Assembly: GCA_020722645.1 (NCBI GenBank)
Contig: DYKL01000016.1
Location: forward strand, 1-22,520
Reading direction: 5' to 3'
Length of the DNA stretch: 22,520 nucleotides
Source: Acetofilamentum sp.
GTDB lineage: Bacteria; Bacteroidota; Bacteroidia; Bacteroidales; JAFGUD01
Each line of letters begins with the position of its first letter. Within the stretch, counting starts at the first letter, position 1. The notes below the pieces were generated by a model that saw only the letters and a list, made by a program, of their open reading frames with translations, was not told the DNA's origin and ran no database searches. Both the position numbers and the translations under genes were made by a program. Positions 6,658 to 16,336 of this stretch are shown here, piece after piece.

Positions 6658-9606
6658 ATGAAAACAAAAATTTTAATTCTGCTGCATACATTGCTTTTTT
6701 TATTTGTAAGCAACTTAAATGCACAAAAAATAATCACGGGTTTTGTTACTGACCCTGATGGGAATTTTTTAGCAGGTGTTTCAGTTTTGGAAAAAGGAAC
6801 AACTAATGTTACGGTTACAGATTTATACGGAGAATATTCGATAAAAGTATCCGAAAATGCTGCTGCATTGGAATTTTCGATGATTGGACTGGAATCTTTA
6901 ACAAAAAAGATTGACGGTGATATTTTAAATGTTACATTATCTTATATCACTCAGGAAATAGGCGATATCATTATTATCGGATACGGTACTCAAAAAAATT
7001 CGGACAGAACCGGTGCGGTTGCTTATGTCGAAAATGATGACTTCGACGAAGGTGTAATTCTTGAACCTATTCAGGCGGTTCAAGGTAAAATTTCAGGTGT
7101 TGTGGTTACCAAAAAAGGTGGTGACCCTAACACTGAATATTCAATTAAAATCAGAAATTCTACGGGCTTATATTCCGAAACTGAACCTTTATTTGTTGTT
7201 GATGGTGTCCCCGGCGTAAATCCCTCAACTATTGCACCCGAAGATATTGAGTCTATTAATGTTCTTAAGGACGCTTCTTCGACTGCTATATACGGTGCAA
7301 GAGGAGCAAACGGAGTTGTTTTTATCACAACAAAAAAAGGGCTCGCTAATACCACTTTGGTTGAAATTAACACTTATTATTCATTTGATTATGTAGCTAA
7401 AAGATTTGATTTGCTGTCTGCAACAGAATTAAGACAATTTGTTCAAGACAACAGTCTGAATTTTGTTGATGGTGGTGCTGATGTTGACTGGCAAAACGAA
7501 GTATTCCGAACCGGACATTCTATGTCTCAAAATGTTGCAATCAGTGGAGGTACAGACAAAATATCTTACAGAGCTTCTCTGACTCATAATGATTTCGACG
7601 GTGTTATCAAAGGCTCAAGCAAAACTCGTGATATTGGCAGAATTTTCCTTTCTCAAAAAGGCTTAAACAACAAACTAACGATTACTGCAAATATTTCCGG
7701 CTCTTTTGAACGAAATAATTTTTTAAGTTACAAAAACAACGGCAAAAAAGATATTATTTACCAGATGATTCAACGAAACCCTACTGACCCTGTTTTTGAC
7801 GAAAACGGAGATTATTACGAAACAAACCGTAATTTCAACTATTACAATCCTGTCGGAATTATTAATCAAAGTTATGATTTACAACTCGCTAAAAAATTTC
7901 TCGGAAATCTTAAAACAGCTTTGGAAATTATTGATGGGCTTAATTTATCATTAAATCTCGGATACATTAGAGACGACGATCAGAGATTAAAATTTGAGTC
8001 AACTGAATTATATGGCGGTCATACCGGAAGAGGCGAAAGATTATACAACAATTATCAGTCAAGGGTTCTTGAAGCAACTCTTAATTACAAAAATACTTTT
8101 GATAAACATTACATTGACGCAATAGCAGGTTATTCTTATCAACACGATTGGTATGACGGTTTTAGCGCAACAGCCCAAGCCCCAACCTCAAATTCAGTAG
8201 GAGCATACAATTTGGGCTTATACGACATTGTCAATTTGGGCGATGTAAATGGTTTTGCAGGGGAAAGCAAGCTGATTTCGTTTTTCGGCAGAATTGTTTA
8301 TAACTATGATTCGAAATATTATATTACAGCTACTGTCAGACGTGACGGTTCTTCACGTTTCGGTACAAACAATCAATGGGGGCTTTTCCCTTCTGCTTCT
8401 ATCGCTTGGAATATTTCAAGAGAAAGTTTTATGAGAAATATTAACTTTATCAGTGACTTTAAGCTGAGGCTTGGTTACGGTTTTTCAGGTAATCAATCTA
8501 TCGGCGATTATATAAATATTTTGTATTATTCTGCCGGAGATCCGCTCATAAATCCTCTTACCGGTCAAGAAATCAGACCTTATGAATTATCTTATATTGC
8601 TAATCCGAATTTGAAATGGGAAGAAAACAGAGAAATGAACCTTGGCTGGGATTTTGGTTTTTTCAGAAATAAAATTACAGGTGCTGTTGAATATTACGAC
8701 AAAACAACTTATAATCTAATTGCTCAGTATTCTGTACCTGTCCCTCCAAATCCTGTAGGCAGCATATATTTTAATGGTGGAACTATCAACAACAAAGGGA
8801 TAGAAGTTAATTTACAGGCGTACATTATTGACTTAGACAAACTTAAATGGAAAACTCTCGGGACTTTTACCCGAAATCTACAAAAAGTTATTTCTCTTTC
8901 AACCGAAGAATATGATTTTGGCGAACAGCACGTAGGTTGGATTGTCGGAAATGGTTTGGTTGGTCAGGAAAACTGGACACAAATTATTGCCGAAGGTTAC
9001 GAACTTGGCACATTCTATCTGCCGGTTTACGCAGGCATTTCAGAAGACGGTCAGTTTTTGTTTCAAAAAGAAAACGGCGGTGTTACCAGAGACGTAACCG
9101 AAGCTCAAAGACAGGTTGTCGGAAGTGCTTTGCCCAAATTTACTTTAGGCTGGTCAAATTACTTTCAGATGTTAAAATATTTTGATTTAGGATTTTCTTT
9201 CAGATGTTTATACGGAAACAAAGTTTTTAACGCTACTAGATTAGTTTTCGGTAATCCTAATCAACTTCCGGGATACAATGCTTTAAGGTCTGCAGTAACA
9301 GATTATAACAGTGGATTAAGGGGGTTACCTACCATCAGCGATTTTTATCTTGAAGATGCATCTTTTATCAGATTAGAAAATGTGTCTTTTGGATATTCTT
9401 TTAATACTACAAATTCGAGCTGGATAAAAAAAATCAGAGTCTATGTGGCTTCTAACAATGTTTATACTTTTACAAACTATACCGGAATCGACCCTGAAAT
9501 AAATTTGAATGAACTGAATATGATTGATTATCAGTTAGGTGTCGATTTATTTAATGTTTATCCAAAAACCAGAACTCTAACTTTCGGGTTGAACTTTATT
9601 TTTTAA
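6658..9606 (+). CDS. susC: SusC-like TonB-dependent outer-membrane transporter (second copy)
   Basis: This is a second SusC channel of 982 residues, clearly diverged from the first. The start at 6658 is preferred over an in-frame ATG at 6619 because it places the signal peptide (about 1-22, ending LNA before Gln23) at the N-terminus. The regulatory beta domain (about 24-100, ITGFVTDPDGN) and the IIIIGYG stretch (about 104-110) follow. The plug (about 115-227) has LFVVDGVPGV and LKDASSTAIYGARGANGV. The usual IRIRG motif is altered to IKIRNSTGLY. The barrel ends FGLNFIF with terminal Phe. It heads the second operon, with susD 19 nt downstream. It probably imports a different size or type of alpha-glucan than the first channel, but nothing in the sequence tells which. 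Confidence 0.95.
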   Translation: MKTKILILLHTLLFLFVSNLNAQKIITGFVTDPDGNFLAGVSVLEKGTTNVTVTDLYGEYSIKVSENAAALEFSMIGLESLTKKIDGDILNVTLSYITQEIGDIIIIGYGTQKNSDRTGAVAYVENDDFDEGVILEPIQAVQGKISGVVVTKKGGDPNTEYSIKIRNSTGLYSETEPLFVVDGVPGVNPSTIAPEDIESINVLKDASSTAIYGARGANGVVFITTKKGLANTTLVEINTYYSFDYVAKRFDLLSATELRQFVQDNSLNFVDGGADVDWQNEVFRTGHSMSQNVAISGGTDKISYRASLTHNDFDGVIKGSSKTRDIGRIFLSQKGLNNKLTITANISGSFERNNFLSYKNNGKKDIIYQMIQRNPTDPVFDENGDYYETNRNFNYYNPVGIINQSYDLQLAKKFLGNLKTALEIIDGLNLSLNLGYIRDDDQRLKFESTELYGGHTGRGERLYNNYQSRVLEATLNYKNTFDKHYIDAIAGYSYQHDWYDGFSATAQAPTSNSVGAYNLGLYDIVNLGDVNGFAGESKLISFFGRIVYNYDSKYYITATVRRDGSSRFGTNNQWGLFPSASIAWNISRESFMRNINFISDFKLRLGYGFSGNQSIGDYINILYYSAGDPLINPLTGQEIRPYELSYIANPNLKWEENREMNLGWDFGFFRNKITGAVEYYDKTTYNLIAQYSVPVPPNPVGSIYFNGGTINNKGIEVNLQAYIIDLDKLKWKTLGTFTRNLQKVISLSTEEYDFGEQHVGWIVGNGLVGQENWTQIIAEGYELGTFYLPVYAGISEDGQFLFQKENGGVTRDVTEAQRQVVGSALPKFTLGWSNYFQMLKYFDLGFSFRCLYGNKVFNATRLVFGNPNQLPGYNALRSAVTDYNSGLRGLPTISDFYLEDASFIRLENVSFGYSFNTTNSSWIKKIRVYVASNNVYTFTNYTGIDPEINLNELNMIDYQLGVDLFNVYPKTRTLTFGLNFIF

Positions 9607-9625
9607 TTTTATAAAATACTGCTTT

Positions 9626-11125
9626 ATGAAAAAGATATTTTTTACTTTAATACTTTTCGGTATTTTGAATTCTTGTACAGATTTGAGTGTTGGTCTGTAC
9701 GATAAAATTTCGGCTGATGAATATCCTCAGAATCAGGTTCAAGCCGAAAGAATGGTTGTCCCTGTTTTTCAGCCTTTATTGTCGTTTCCTGACGGCGGCG
9801 GTTGGTGGTTTGCTCAGGAATTAACTACTGATTTGTCAGTTATCCCTGTAAGAGGTGAGCATTGGTACGACGGTGGAAAATGGATAAAACTTTATACTCA
9901 TTCATGGACAAATGATTTAGAGGCTACAAATAATATGTGGGACCAAATTTTCAACGGCATTTATGAAGCCAATAAAGTCATAGAACTTTTGCAGCCAAAA
10001 GTCGATGAGGGTGATGAATTAGCTGCTGAATATCAGAATATATGCAGGGTTATGAGGGCTTATTATTATTGGCTTGCTATTGATAACTACGGAGATGTAC
10101 CTTTTTTGACATCTTATTCCCAAACCCCCGAATTCCCTGAAAAAGAGGACAAAGAAGTTATTTGGGATTATATTGTAACTGATTTGTTGGAAGTTATTCC
10201 GCATTTAAGTTTAACTGGTAGCAAAAATTCAGTAACAAAAGGAATGGCAATGACGCTTTTGGTTAAATTATATTTGAATGCCGAAACATATACAGGAGTT
10301 GCAAAATGGACTGAGGCAGATTCATGGTGCGACAGTATAATTAATTCAGGTGCTTATTCGCTTGATTTAACAGATCCTTTGGCTCCTTTTGTTACAGAAA
10401 ATGAAAATTCCCCTGAAAATATTTTTACTGTCGGTTTTGATGAACAAACCAGTAAAGGTTTTAATTTACACATGAGAACATTACATTATCTTAATCAATA
10501 TACATTTGATATGAAAGTCGCTCCTTGGAACGGAATAGCTGCAGTTGAAGATTTTTATAATTCTTTTGATGAGAATGACTTACGAAAAAAAATGTTTCTT
10601 GTTGATACTCAATATTCTGTATCAGGCGAAGTTTTAATTGATTCTGAAGTCGATGATTTACCGGTTGTTTTTACTCCCGAAATCCCTGCTCTTGATATGA
10701 GCAATACTGCTGTTTTTAACAACAAACAAACTCGTTTCAGCGGCGTAAGATACGTCAAATATGAGGTTAAAAATAATGCAGACGAAAATTTGAGTAATGA
10801 TTTAGTTATTTTCAGGTACGCAGATGTTCTTTTAATGAAAGCCGAAACTCAAGTAAGAATAAATGGTGTGGGTTTTGGTGATGATTATATCAATCAAATC
10901 AGAAACAGAGCCGGTCTTGTCAATATTACTAACGCAACTCTTGATGATATTCTTGAAGAGCGTGCAAAAGAGCTTGTTTGGGAAGGGCATCGCCGTCAGG
11001 ATTTAATAAGATTCGATAAATTTTTGCTCAATTGGTGGGAAAAACCTGTTGATGATTCTCCCGACAGAATTGTTTTTCCGATTCCTAAACATATTACAAA
11101 TGATAATCCAAATTTATTACAGTAA
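9626..11125 (+). CDS. susD: SusD/RagB-family surface glycan-binding lipoprotein (second copy)
   Basis: The product has 499 residues and would partner the second SusC. The signal peptide ends GILNSC with lipidated Cys17. The N-terminal SusD domain includes NICRVMRAYYYWLAIDNYGDVPF, the conserved helix pair. The C-terminal domain includes FRYADVLLMKAETQV, INQIRNRAG and EERAKELVWEGHRRQDLIRF, and the chain ends NPNLLQ. An aromatic-rich stretch near residue 55 (GGGWWFAQE) is a feature of the SusD N-terminal region. It follows susC by 19 nt and precedes the SusE/F-like gene by 21 nt, so the three form one transcription unit. It differs considerably from the first SusD, so the two pairs look like distinct systems, not a recent duplication. 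Confidence 0.95.
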   Translation: MKKIFFTLILFGILNSCTDLSVGLYDKISADEYPQNQVQAERMVVPVFQPLLSFPDGGGWWFAQELTTDLSVIPVRGEHWYDGGKWIKLYTHSWTNDLEATNNMWDQIFNGIYEANKVIELLQPKVDEGDELAAEYQNICRVMRAYYYWLAIDNYGDVPFLTSYSQTPEFPEKEDKEVIWDYIVTDLLEVIPHLSLTGSKNSVTKGMAMTLLVKLYLNAETYTGVAKWTEADSWCDSIINSGAYSLDLTDPLAPFVTENENSPENIFTVGFDEQTSKGFNLHMRTLHYLNQYTFDMKVAPWNGIAAVEDFYNSFDENDLRKKMFLVDTQYSVSGEVLIDSEVDDLPVVFTPEIPALDMSNTAVFNNKQTRFSGVRYVKYEVKNNADENLSNDLVIFRYADVLLMKAETQVRINGVGFGDDYINQIRNRAGLVNITNATLDDILEERAKELVWEGHRRQDLIRFDKFLLNWWEKPVDDSPDRIVFPIPKHITNDNPNLLQ

Positions 11126-11146
11126 TTCATCTTTCAATTTTTAGTT

Positions 11147-12310
11147 ATGAGAACAAAAATCAACATAATAGTTTTATTGCTTTTAATGGCAATATCTTTT
11201 ACATTTTGCGAAAAACCGAAAGAACTTTATTATCAGCCGATGCCCGAAGAGGGATTTTATTTGGTGGGGGAGGCTATCGGTATTGATAGCGTGAATTTGG
11301 AAAGTTTGCTTAAAAGTACATCTGTTTTAAATGCAGATTCTTTGCAAGTGCCTAGAGAAGGTTTTTATTCAATGTTTATTTTTATAAGTTCTTCAAATCA
11401 GGGCTTTTCTGTTAAACAACAATCAGGAGACCAACTTTTTAACTGGGGAGGAAGCCTTGCTTTGGTTGAGGGAGAAACAAATGTTTGGAAAGCATCTTTA
11501 ATTAAAGAAGGTGCAAACCTGACTGTTGATGCAGATGGCTTATATTACTTGGCAATTGATATGAATTTGTCAGAATTGTTTTTGTTTAAAATTGATTCTT
11601 GGATTTTAGACGGTTCGTCTGTGGTTAATTCCGGAACAAATTTGCCTCAAACTTCAACAACTCCTGATTCTACTGTATGGTTTAATGATGAAGTAAGCCT
11701 CCAAACCGGTTATCTGAAATTAAAATTTCATCAATTCGACTTATATTCAATATCCGGCGACAGCGTAAATATTATGACATATATCGGAAAAAATCTTTCG
11801 GTTCCGGTTTATGGTGGCGATTCTGTTAAACTTATGTTTGATGAAATCAGCAATTATCAAATCAAGATAAAATATGACAAAGTAGCAGGATACTCAGGTA
11901 AAAACAATTTGCCTCCTTATGACCCGCGTATTCACACATATAGCTTAATTGGCTCTGCTTTTTATCAGGATAATGACCCTAACAATCCGCCTACTGCTTG
12001 GAATGTTGATTTTTGGCTTGATTTTGATACAAATTCCGATACTTTAAATGGTATCTATAATTTTAAATACAATGCGATGAACTTTATTAGCGGCGGAGAA
12101 TTTAAAATAAGACTTGACGGTATCTGGAATAATGGTGAATTTGGTTACAAACAAGTAAATTATATAACCGGAGATGTTGAAAACATTACGGATGCTGGCG
12201 GCAATTATGGCAATTTCAAAGTTGTTAATGATGCCGTTTATGATGTTACTTTTACTTTTGATGCAGTTACTTTTGAAACGACAGTTGATTTTTCTCCGCT
12301 TAAAAAATAA
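11147..12310 (+). CDS. SusE/SusF-like surface starch-binding lipoprotein
   Basis: This 387-residue lipoprotein sits in the position of susE/susF in the second operon. The signal peptide ends SFTFC, with lipidated Cys21 followed by EKPKE. The chain appears to hold three beta-sandwich modules: about 30-150 (GFYLVGEAIG, then PREGFYSMFIFIS), about 150-255 (LDGSSVVNSGT, then a stretch with YLKLKFHQFD), and about 260-387 (YSLIGSAFYQ to FDAVTFETTVDFSPLKK). The last module, with AWNVDFWLDFD, GEFKIRLDGIWN and YGNFKV, resembles the SusE/F C-terminal starch-binding fold. It has no catalytic signature. It differs from the SusE-like protein of the first operon in its N-terminal domain and looks more SusF-like; the precise class is uncertain. 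Confidence 0.75.
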   Translation: MRTKINIIVLLLLMAISFTFCEKPKELYYQPMPEEGFYLVGEAIGIDSVNLESLLKSTSVLNADSLQVPREGFYSMFIFISSSNQGFSVKQQSGDQLFNWGGSLALVEGETNVWKASLIKEGANLTVDADGLYYLAIDMNLSELFLFKIDSWILDGSSVVNSGTNLPQTSTTPDSTVWFNDEVSLQTGYLKLKFHQFDLYSISGDSVNIMTYIGKNLSVPVYGGDSVKLMFDEISNYQIKIKYDKVAGYSGKNNLPPYDPRIHTYSLIGSAFYQDNDPNNPPTAWNVDFWLDFDTNSDTLNGIYNFKYNAMNFISGGEFKIRLDGIWNNGEFGYKQVNYITGDVENITDAGGNYGNFKVVNDAVYDVTFTFDAVTFETTVDFSPLKK

Positions 12311-12345
12311 TTTTTTTATTTTTGAAAATCGAATTTTTAAATATA

Positions 12346-12475
12346 ACCTTAAATCCGCAAGTCTTTTCGTAAGTGGTTGCAGGTGAAAACACCTGCAACA
12401 TGCAGTTTGCACCAGTCAGGTGTTTTCACCTGACTGAATTTTAGATATATAAGTATAGACATACGGATTTAAGGT
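12346..12475. repeat. Nested palindromic repeat element (two hairpins inside an outer inverted repeat)
   Basis: Outer 12-bp arms ACCTTAAATCCG (12346-12357) and CGGATTTAAGGT (12464-12475) are exact inverted copies. Inside are two perfect hairpins: GTTGCAGGTG/CACCTGCAAC around AAAA (12376-12399), and CAGTCAGGTG/CACCTGACTG around TTTT (12413-12436). The two hairpin cores are reverse complements of each other, so they can also pair together in an alternative fold. No T run follows, so this is not a normal terminator. It fills the gap between the SusE/F-like gene and the first GH13 gene. The shape resembles REP/BIME or MITE-type elements mobilised in trans; this identity is inferred. Confidence 0.85.
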
Positions 12476-12491
12476 ATAAAACAAATTTAAA

Positions 12492-14873
12492 ATGAAAAAA
12501 ATAGTAATGTTACTTACTTTATTGTCAATTTTTGGTGTTTCTTGCAAATATCCGGCAAAAGATAAAGTTTCAATACCCGAAAAAAGTGAAATTTTCGGTT
12601 TGGCAAGTCCTGTAAATTTGAATATTGAAAAAACAACCGTTCTGTTAGCTGATTTTTTTATTGAACCTTCTAATATAGACAGCGTTTCTGCAAATAAAAA
12701 TTTATCTGTCAGCCTATCCGAAAATAAAAATGAAGTCAATATCATAGTTGTTTCCGACAGTTTGAAAAAACTCAGTGTTCTCGACATTTATTCTGAAGGT
12801 TACAAGTATTCAATTCTGCTTAAAAAATCTGATAAAATCAAGTACGATTTTTCGTTTGACCCTAAAGGAAAAACATACAAGCTTGTCCAGATAAAAGGCG
12901 AGATGAATGCTTGGAATCCAAACAACGGAGTTATGACTTATGACGGGAAAAAATGGAATATTACATTTGAAATTGAACCGGGTGTTTATCAGTATAAATT
13001 GGTTGTTGATGGAAAAGAAGTAAGTGATCCGGCAAATAAAGACAGCATTAGCAATAATATCGGCGGTTTTAACTCTCTTTTAAAAGCAGGTAAGGTTTCC
13101 GATAAAGATGCACCTTATCTTTCGACTATTTCATATAATGAAAAAGAAATTATTTTTAGTATAGAAAATAATGTTCAGGAATTTTTTGTTTTTTATCAAA
13201 ATTATCAGATTCCTGATGCTTTAATTAAAAAAGAAGGAAATAAATATACCGTAAAAATTCCCGAAGAATCTCAAAAATTTGAACGTTCATACATTAGAAT
13301 CTGGGCATATAATAAAGCCGGTATTTCAAATGATTTATACATTCCTCTTGTAAATGGAAAAGTTATTGCTGATGTTTCAGAATTAGGCAGAACTGATTTT
13401 GAAACTGCTGTAATGTACAATGTTTTTATTGACAGATTTTATGACGGCGACGAATCAAACAACAGACCTTTGAACATCCCAGAAGTGCTTCCAAAAGCTG
13501 ATTATCACGGTGGCGACATTGCAGGTATTATTCAGAAAATTAATGATGGGTATTTTGAATCGCTTGGCGTTAATACTCTTTGGATTTCTCCGATTGTCAA
13601 AAATGTAGAAGGTGCTTACGGAGAATGGACCAATCCCAAAACAAAATTTTCAGCATATCACGGCTATTGGCCTGTATCTTTTACTAAAATTGACGAAAGA
13701 TTTGGAACTTCCGAAGAATTTAAGCAGCTTGTTGAACTTGCACATAGTAAAAACATGAATGTAATTCTTGATTTTGTGGCTCACCACGTTCACGAGCAAC
13801 ATCCTCTTTATAAACAACATACCGATTGGGCGACTGATTTGTATCTACCCGATGGTTCTTTGAACACCGAACGCTGGGATGATTACAGACTTACCACTTG
13901 GTTCGATGTTTTTCTACCCACTTTAGACAATTCAAAACCCGAAGTTTATCAAATGATTTCAGATTCTGCTTTATTTTGGATTAAAGAATACAATATTGAT
14001 GGTTTCAGGCACGATGCTGCTAAACACGTTCCATTGGTTTTCTGGACTCATTTAACCCGTAAAATTAAAGAACAGATTGTTTTTGAACAAAATAAAAAAG
14101 TTTATCAGATAGGAGAAACTTATGGTACTCACGAATTGGTGGGAAGTTACGTGAACTCCGGCATGCTTGATGGGCAGTTCGATTTTAATTTGTACGATGC
14201 TGTTTCTACTGCCATAGCTTTGGATAATAGCTTCAAAACAGTAGAAAATTCAATAAATCAAAGTTTTAAATATTTTGGTTGGCATAATTTAATGGGAAAT
14301 ATTACCGGAAATCAGGATAGAGGAAGATTTATTTCTTATGCTACTGGTACTTTAAAATACGATGAAGATGCAAAATTAGCAGGTTGGACAAGAGATATTA
14401 CTGTCGGCTCGCCCGACGGATACAAAAAAATGGCTCTTTTAATGGCTTTTATAAACACAATTCCAGGCATTCCGGTTATTTATTACGGCGATGAAATCGG
14501 TATGCCCGGAGGTAACGACCCCGATAACAGAAGAATGATGCGTTTTGATATGCTTTCAACTGATGAAGTAATTTTAATGACTGCTACTTCTGAACTAATT
14601 AAAACAAGATTAAATTCGATGCCTTTACTTTACGGAGATTTTAAGTTTTTGCTCGTTGAAGATGATATAATGGTTTATCAAAGAACTTATTTCGATAAAA
14701 TTGCCGTTGTTGTTATCTCAAAAAGTGAAAATAAGCAGAATGTCGAATTTGAATTGGATTCAAGATTTGATTCAAAAGAGATGGAACCTGTTTTTAATAA
14801 TAAAATCTCTACCGAAAACAATAAATTAAAGGTTGAAGTGGAACCTTATTCTTTTGAAATTATTTTTAATTAG
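12492..14873 (+). CDS. GH13 alpha-amylase/neopullulanase-type surface lipoprotein
   Basis: This 793-residue enzyme should cleave alpha-1,4 (possibly alpha-1,6) glucan bonds. The signal peptide ends FGVSC with lipidated Cys18. An N-terminal beta region (about 20-125) precedes a CBM48-like module (about 128-200: KLVQIKGEMNAWNPN, GVYQYKLVVDGK). A further Ig-like part follows (205-300). The GH13 barrel then runs from about 305 to 700: region I DFVAHHVH (427-434), region II GFRHDAAKH (504-512, nucleophile Asp508), region III QIGETYG (acid/base Glu542) and region IV TGNQDRGR (Asp609). All three catalytic acids are present. Region I has His where Asn is usual, and region IV has Gln where His is usual. 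A beta domain closes the chain. It fills the place of SusG in the locus and is followed 21 nt later by another GH13 gene. Confidence 0.92.
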   Translation: MKKIVMLLTLLSIFGVSCKYPAKDKVSIPEKSEIFGLASPVNLNIEKTTVLLADFFIEPSNIDSVSANKNLSVSLSENKNEVNIIVVSDSLKKLSVLDIYSEGYKYSILLKKSDKIKYDFSFDPKGKTYKLVQIKGEMNAWNPNNGVMTYDGKKWNITFEIEPGVYQYKLVVDGKEVSDPANKDSISNNIGGFNSLLKAGKVSDKDAPYLSTISYNEKEIIFSIENNVQEFFVFYQNYQIPDALIKKEGNKYTVKIPEESQKFERSYIRIWAYNKAGISNDLYIPLVNGKVIADVSELGRTDFETAVMYNVFIDRFYDGDESNNRPLNIPEVLPKADYHGGDIAGIIQKINDGYFESLGVNTLWISPIVKNVEGAYGEWTNPKTKFSAYHGYWPVSFTKIDERFGTSEEFKQLVELAHSKNMNVILDFVAHHVHEQHPLYKQHTDWATDLYLPDGSLNTERWDDYRLTTWFDVFLPTLDNSKPEVYQMISDSALFWIKEYNIDGFRHDAAKHVPLVFWTHLTRKIKEQIVFEQNKKVYQIGETYGTHELVGSYVNSGMLDGQFDFNLYDAVSTAIALDNSFKTVENSINQSFKYFGWHNLMGNITGNQDRGRFISYATGTLKYDEDAKLAGWTRDITVGSPDGYKKMALLMAFINTIPGIPVIYYGDEIGMPGGNDPDNRRMMRFDMLSTDEVILMTATSELIKTRLNSMPLLYGDFKFLLVEDDIMVYQRTYFDKIAVVVISKSENKQNVEFELDSRFDSKEMEPVFNNKISTENNKLKVEVEPYSFEIIFN

Positions 14874-14894
14874 TAACAAATAAAATATTCACAA

Positions 14895-16283
14895 ATGAAA
14901 ATTAAAAATTTGATTTTTCTGATAACTTTAAGTTTATTCATTTTTGCGGTCTCATGCAAAGAAAACTCAACTAAAAAACAAAATGAAGCTGATTCAACTA
15001 AGCTGACAATTAATGAATATCCGGAAGTTATCAAAAACGCAGTTATTTACGAGGTGAACATAAGACAATACACTCCTGAAGGTACTTTTAATGCTTTTGT
15101 TGAACATATTCCAAGATTAAAAGAATTGGGTATTGATATTTTATGGATTATGCCTGTTTTTCCGGTAGGTGAAAAAAATCGTAAGGGCGAATTGGGGAGT
15201 TATTATGCTGTAAAAGATTATACCGCTGTAAATCCTGAGTTCGGCACAAAAGAAGATTTTGCCAATCTTGTTAAAGTTGCTCACGAAAATGATATGCTTG
15301 TTATTCTTGATTGGGTAGCAAATCACACTGCTTGGGATAATAAGTGGATTACAGAACACCCCGAATGGTTCACTCAGGACGAACAAGAAAATATTATGGC
15401 TCCGGTTGATGACTGGACTGATGTTGCTGATTTAAACTATGATAATGCAGAAATGCGTGCCGAAATGATAAAATCGCTTAAATACTGGGTCGAAGAATTT
15501 GATGTGGACGGCTATCGCTGCGATGTAGCTATGATGGTTCCTACTGATTTCTGGGAACAGGCAAGAACTGAACTGGAAAAAATTAAACCTCTTTTTATGC
15601 TTGCCGAATCCGAAACTGATGACCTTATGAAATCGGCTTTTGATATGAATTATTCATGGGAATTGCTTCATCTTACTCAGGAAGTTGCAAAAGGACTCAA
15701 AAATGCAACTGATTTGGCTGATTACCTCAACAGAGATGCTCAAAGATTTCCGCAGGAAGTTTTAAGAATGACTTTTACATCAAATCACGACGAAAATTCA
15801 TGGAATGGAACAGTATTTGAAAGGTATCCCAACAGTTACAAAACTTTTGCCGTTCTTACTTTTGTCGTTCCGGGTATGCCGCTGATTTATAGTGGTCAAG
15901 AAGCTTGCTTGGACAAAAAATTAGCCTTTTTTTATAAGGATACTATTGAATGGAAGAACTGCGAGATGACCGATTTATACAAGGATTTGATAAAATTAAA
16001 AGACGAAAACCAAGCTTTATGGAATGGAGAATCAGGCGATGAATTGACTTTTGCTAATTTTGAAAAAAATGATGACATTCTCGCTTTCATAAGACAAAAA
16101 GACGAAAACAAAGTTTTATCAATTTTCAATTTATCTGACAACGAAACTGAAGTTGTTTTTGTCGATGAAACTGTTTACGGAAAATATTTGAATTATTTTA
16201 CCGGAGCTGAAATTGAAATAAATGCCGAAATAAACAAATTTAAAATAGATCCTTGGGATTATTGGATTTTAATAAAGAAATAA
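14895..16283 (+). CDS. GH13 alpha-amylase-family lipoprotein
   Basis: The product has 462 residues and is a compact GH13 enzyme without extra binding domains. The signal peptide ends FAVSC (lipidated Cys21), then a short Lys/Asn/Ser-rich linker leads to the barrel at about residue 45 (AVIYEVNIRQYTPEGTF). Region I is DWVANH (139-144), region II DGYRCDVAM with nucleophile Asp210, region III LAESE with acid/base Glu238, region IV TSNHDENSW with Asp299. The short C-terminal beta domain ends at WDYWILIKK. It is in the same transcription unit as the preceding amylase (21-nt gap), and a terminator follows it. It closely resembles the next gene, which lacks the signal. It probably releases small malto-oligosaccharides at the surface or in the periplasm; exact specificity cannot be read from the sequence. 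Confidence 0.92.
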   Translation: MKIKNLIFLITLSLFIFAVSCKENSTKKQNEADSTKLTINEYPEVIKNAVIYEVNIRQYTPEGTFNAFVEHIPRLKELGIDILWIMPVFPVGEKNRKGELGSYYAVKDYTAVNPEFGTKEDFANLVKVAHENDMLVILDWVANHTAWDNKWITEHPEWFTQDEQENIMAPVDDWTDVADLNYDNAEMRAEMIKSLKYWVEEFDVDGYRCDVAMMVPTDFWEQARTELEKIKPLFMLAESETDDLMKSAFDMNYSWELLHLTQEVAKGLKNATDLADYLNRDAQRFPQEVLRMTFTSNHDENSWNGTVFERYPNSYKTFAVLTFVVPGMPLIYSGQEACLDKKLAFFYKDTIEWKNCEMTDLYKDLIKLKDENQALWNGESGDELTFANFEKNDDILAFIRQKDENKVLSIFNLSDNETEVVFVDETVYGKYLNYFTGAEIEINAEINKFKIDPWDYWILIKK

Positions 16284-16336
16284 ATGCCTTTAACAAAAAT
16301 TTGTAATATTCAAAATTCTTAATCAAACGCACATTT

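Noticed and set aside
12376..12436. Pair of hairpins as a transcription terminator after the SusE/F-like gene
   Set aside because: Neither hairpin is followed by a T run, and both lie within a larger inverted repeat, so a repeat element is the better explanation.
12044..12787. Two - strand open frames of about 120 codons across the SusE/F end and the amylase start
   Set aside because: They lie opposite well-supported genes or the palindromic element, have Lys/Ile/Phe-rich composition without family features, and look like antisense shadows.
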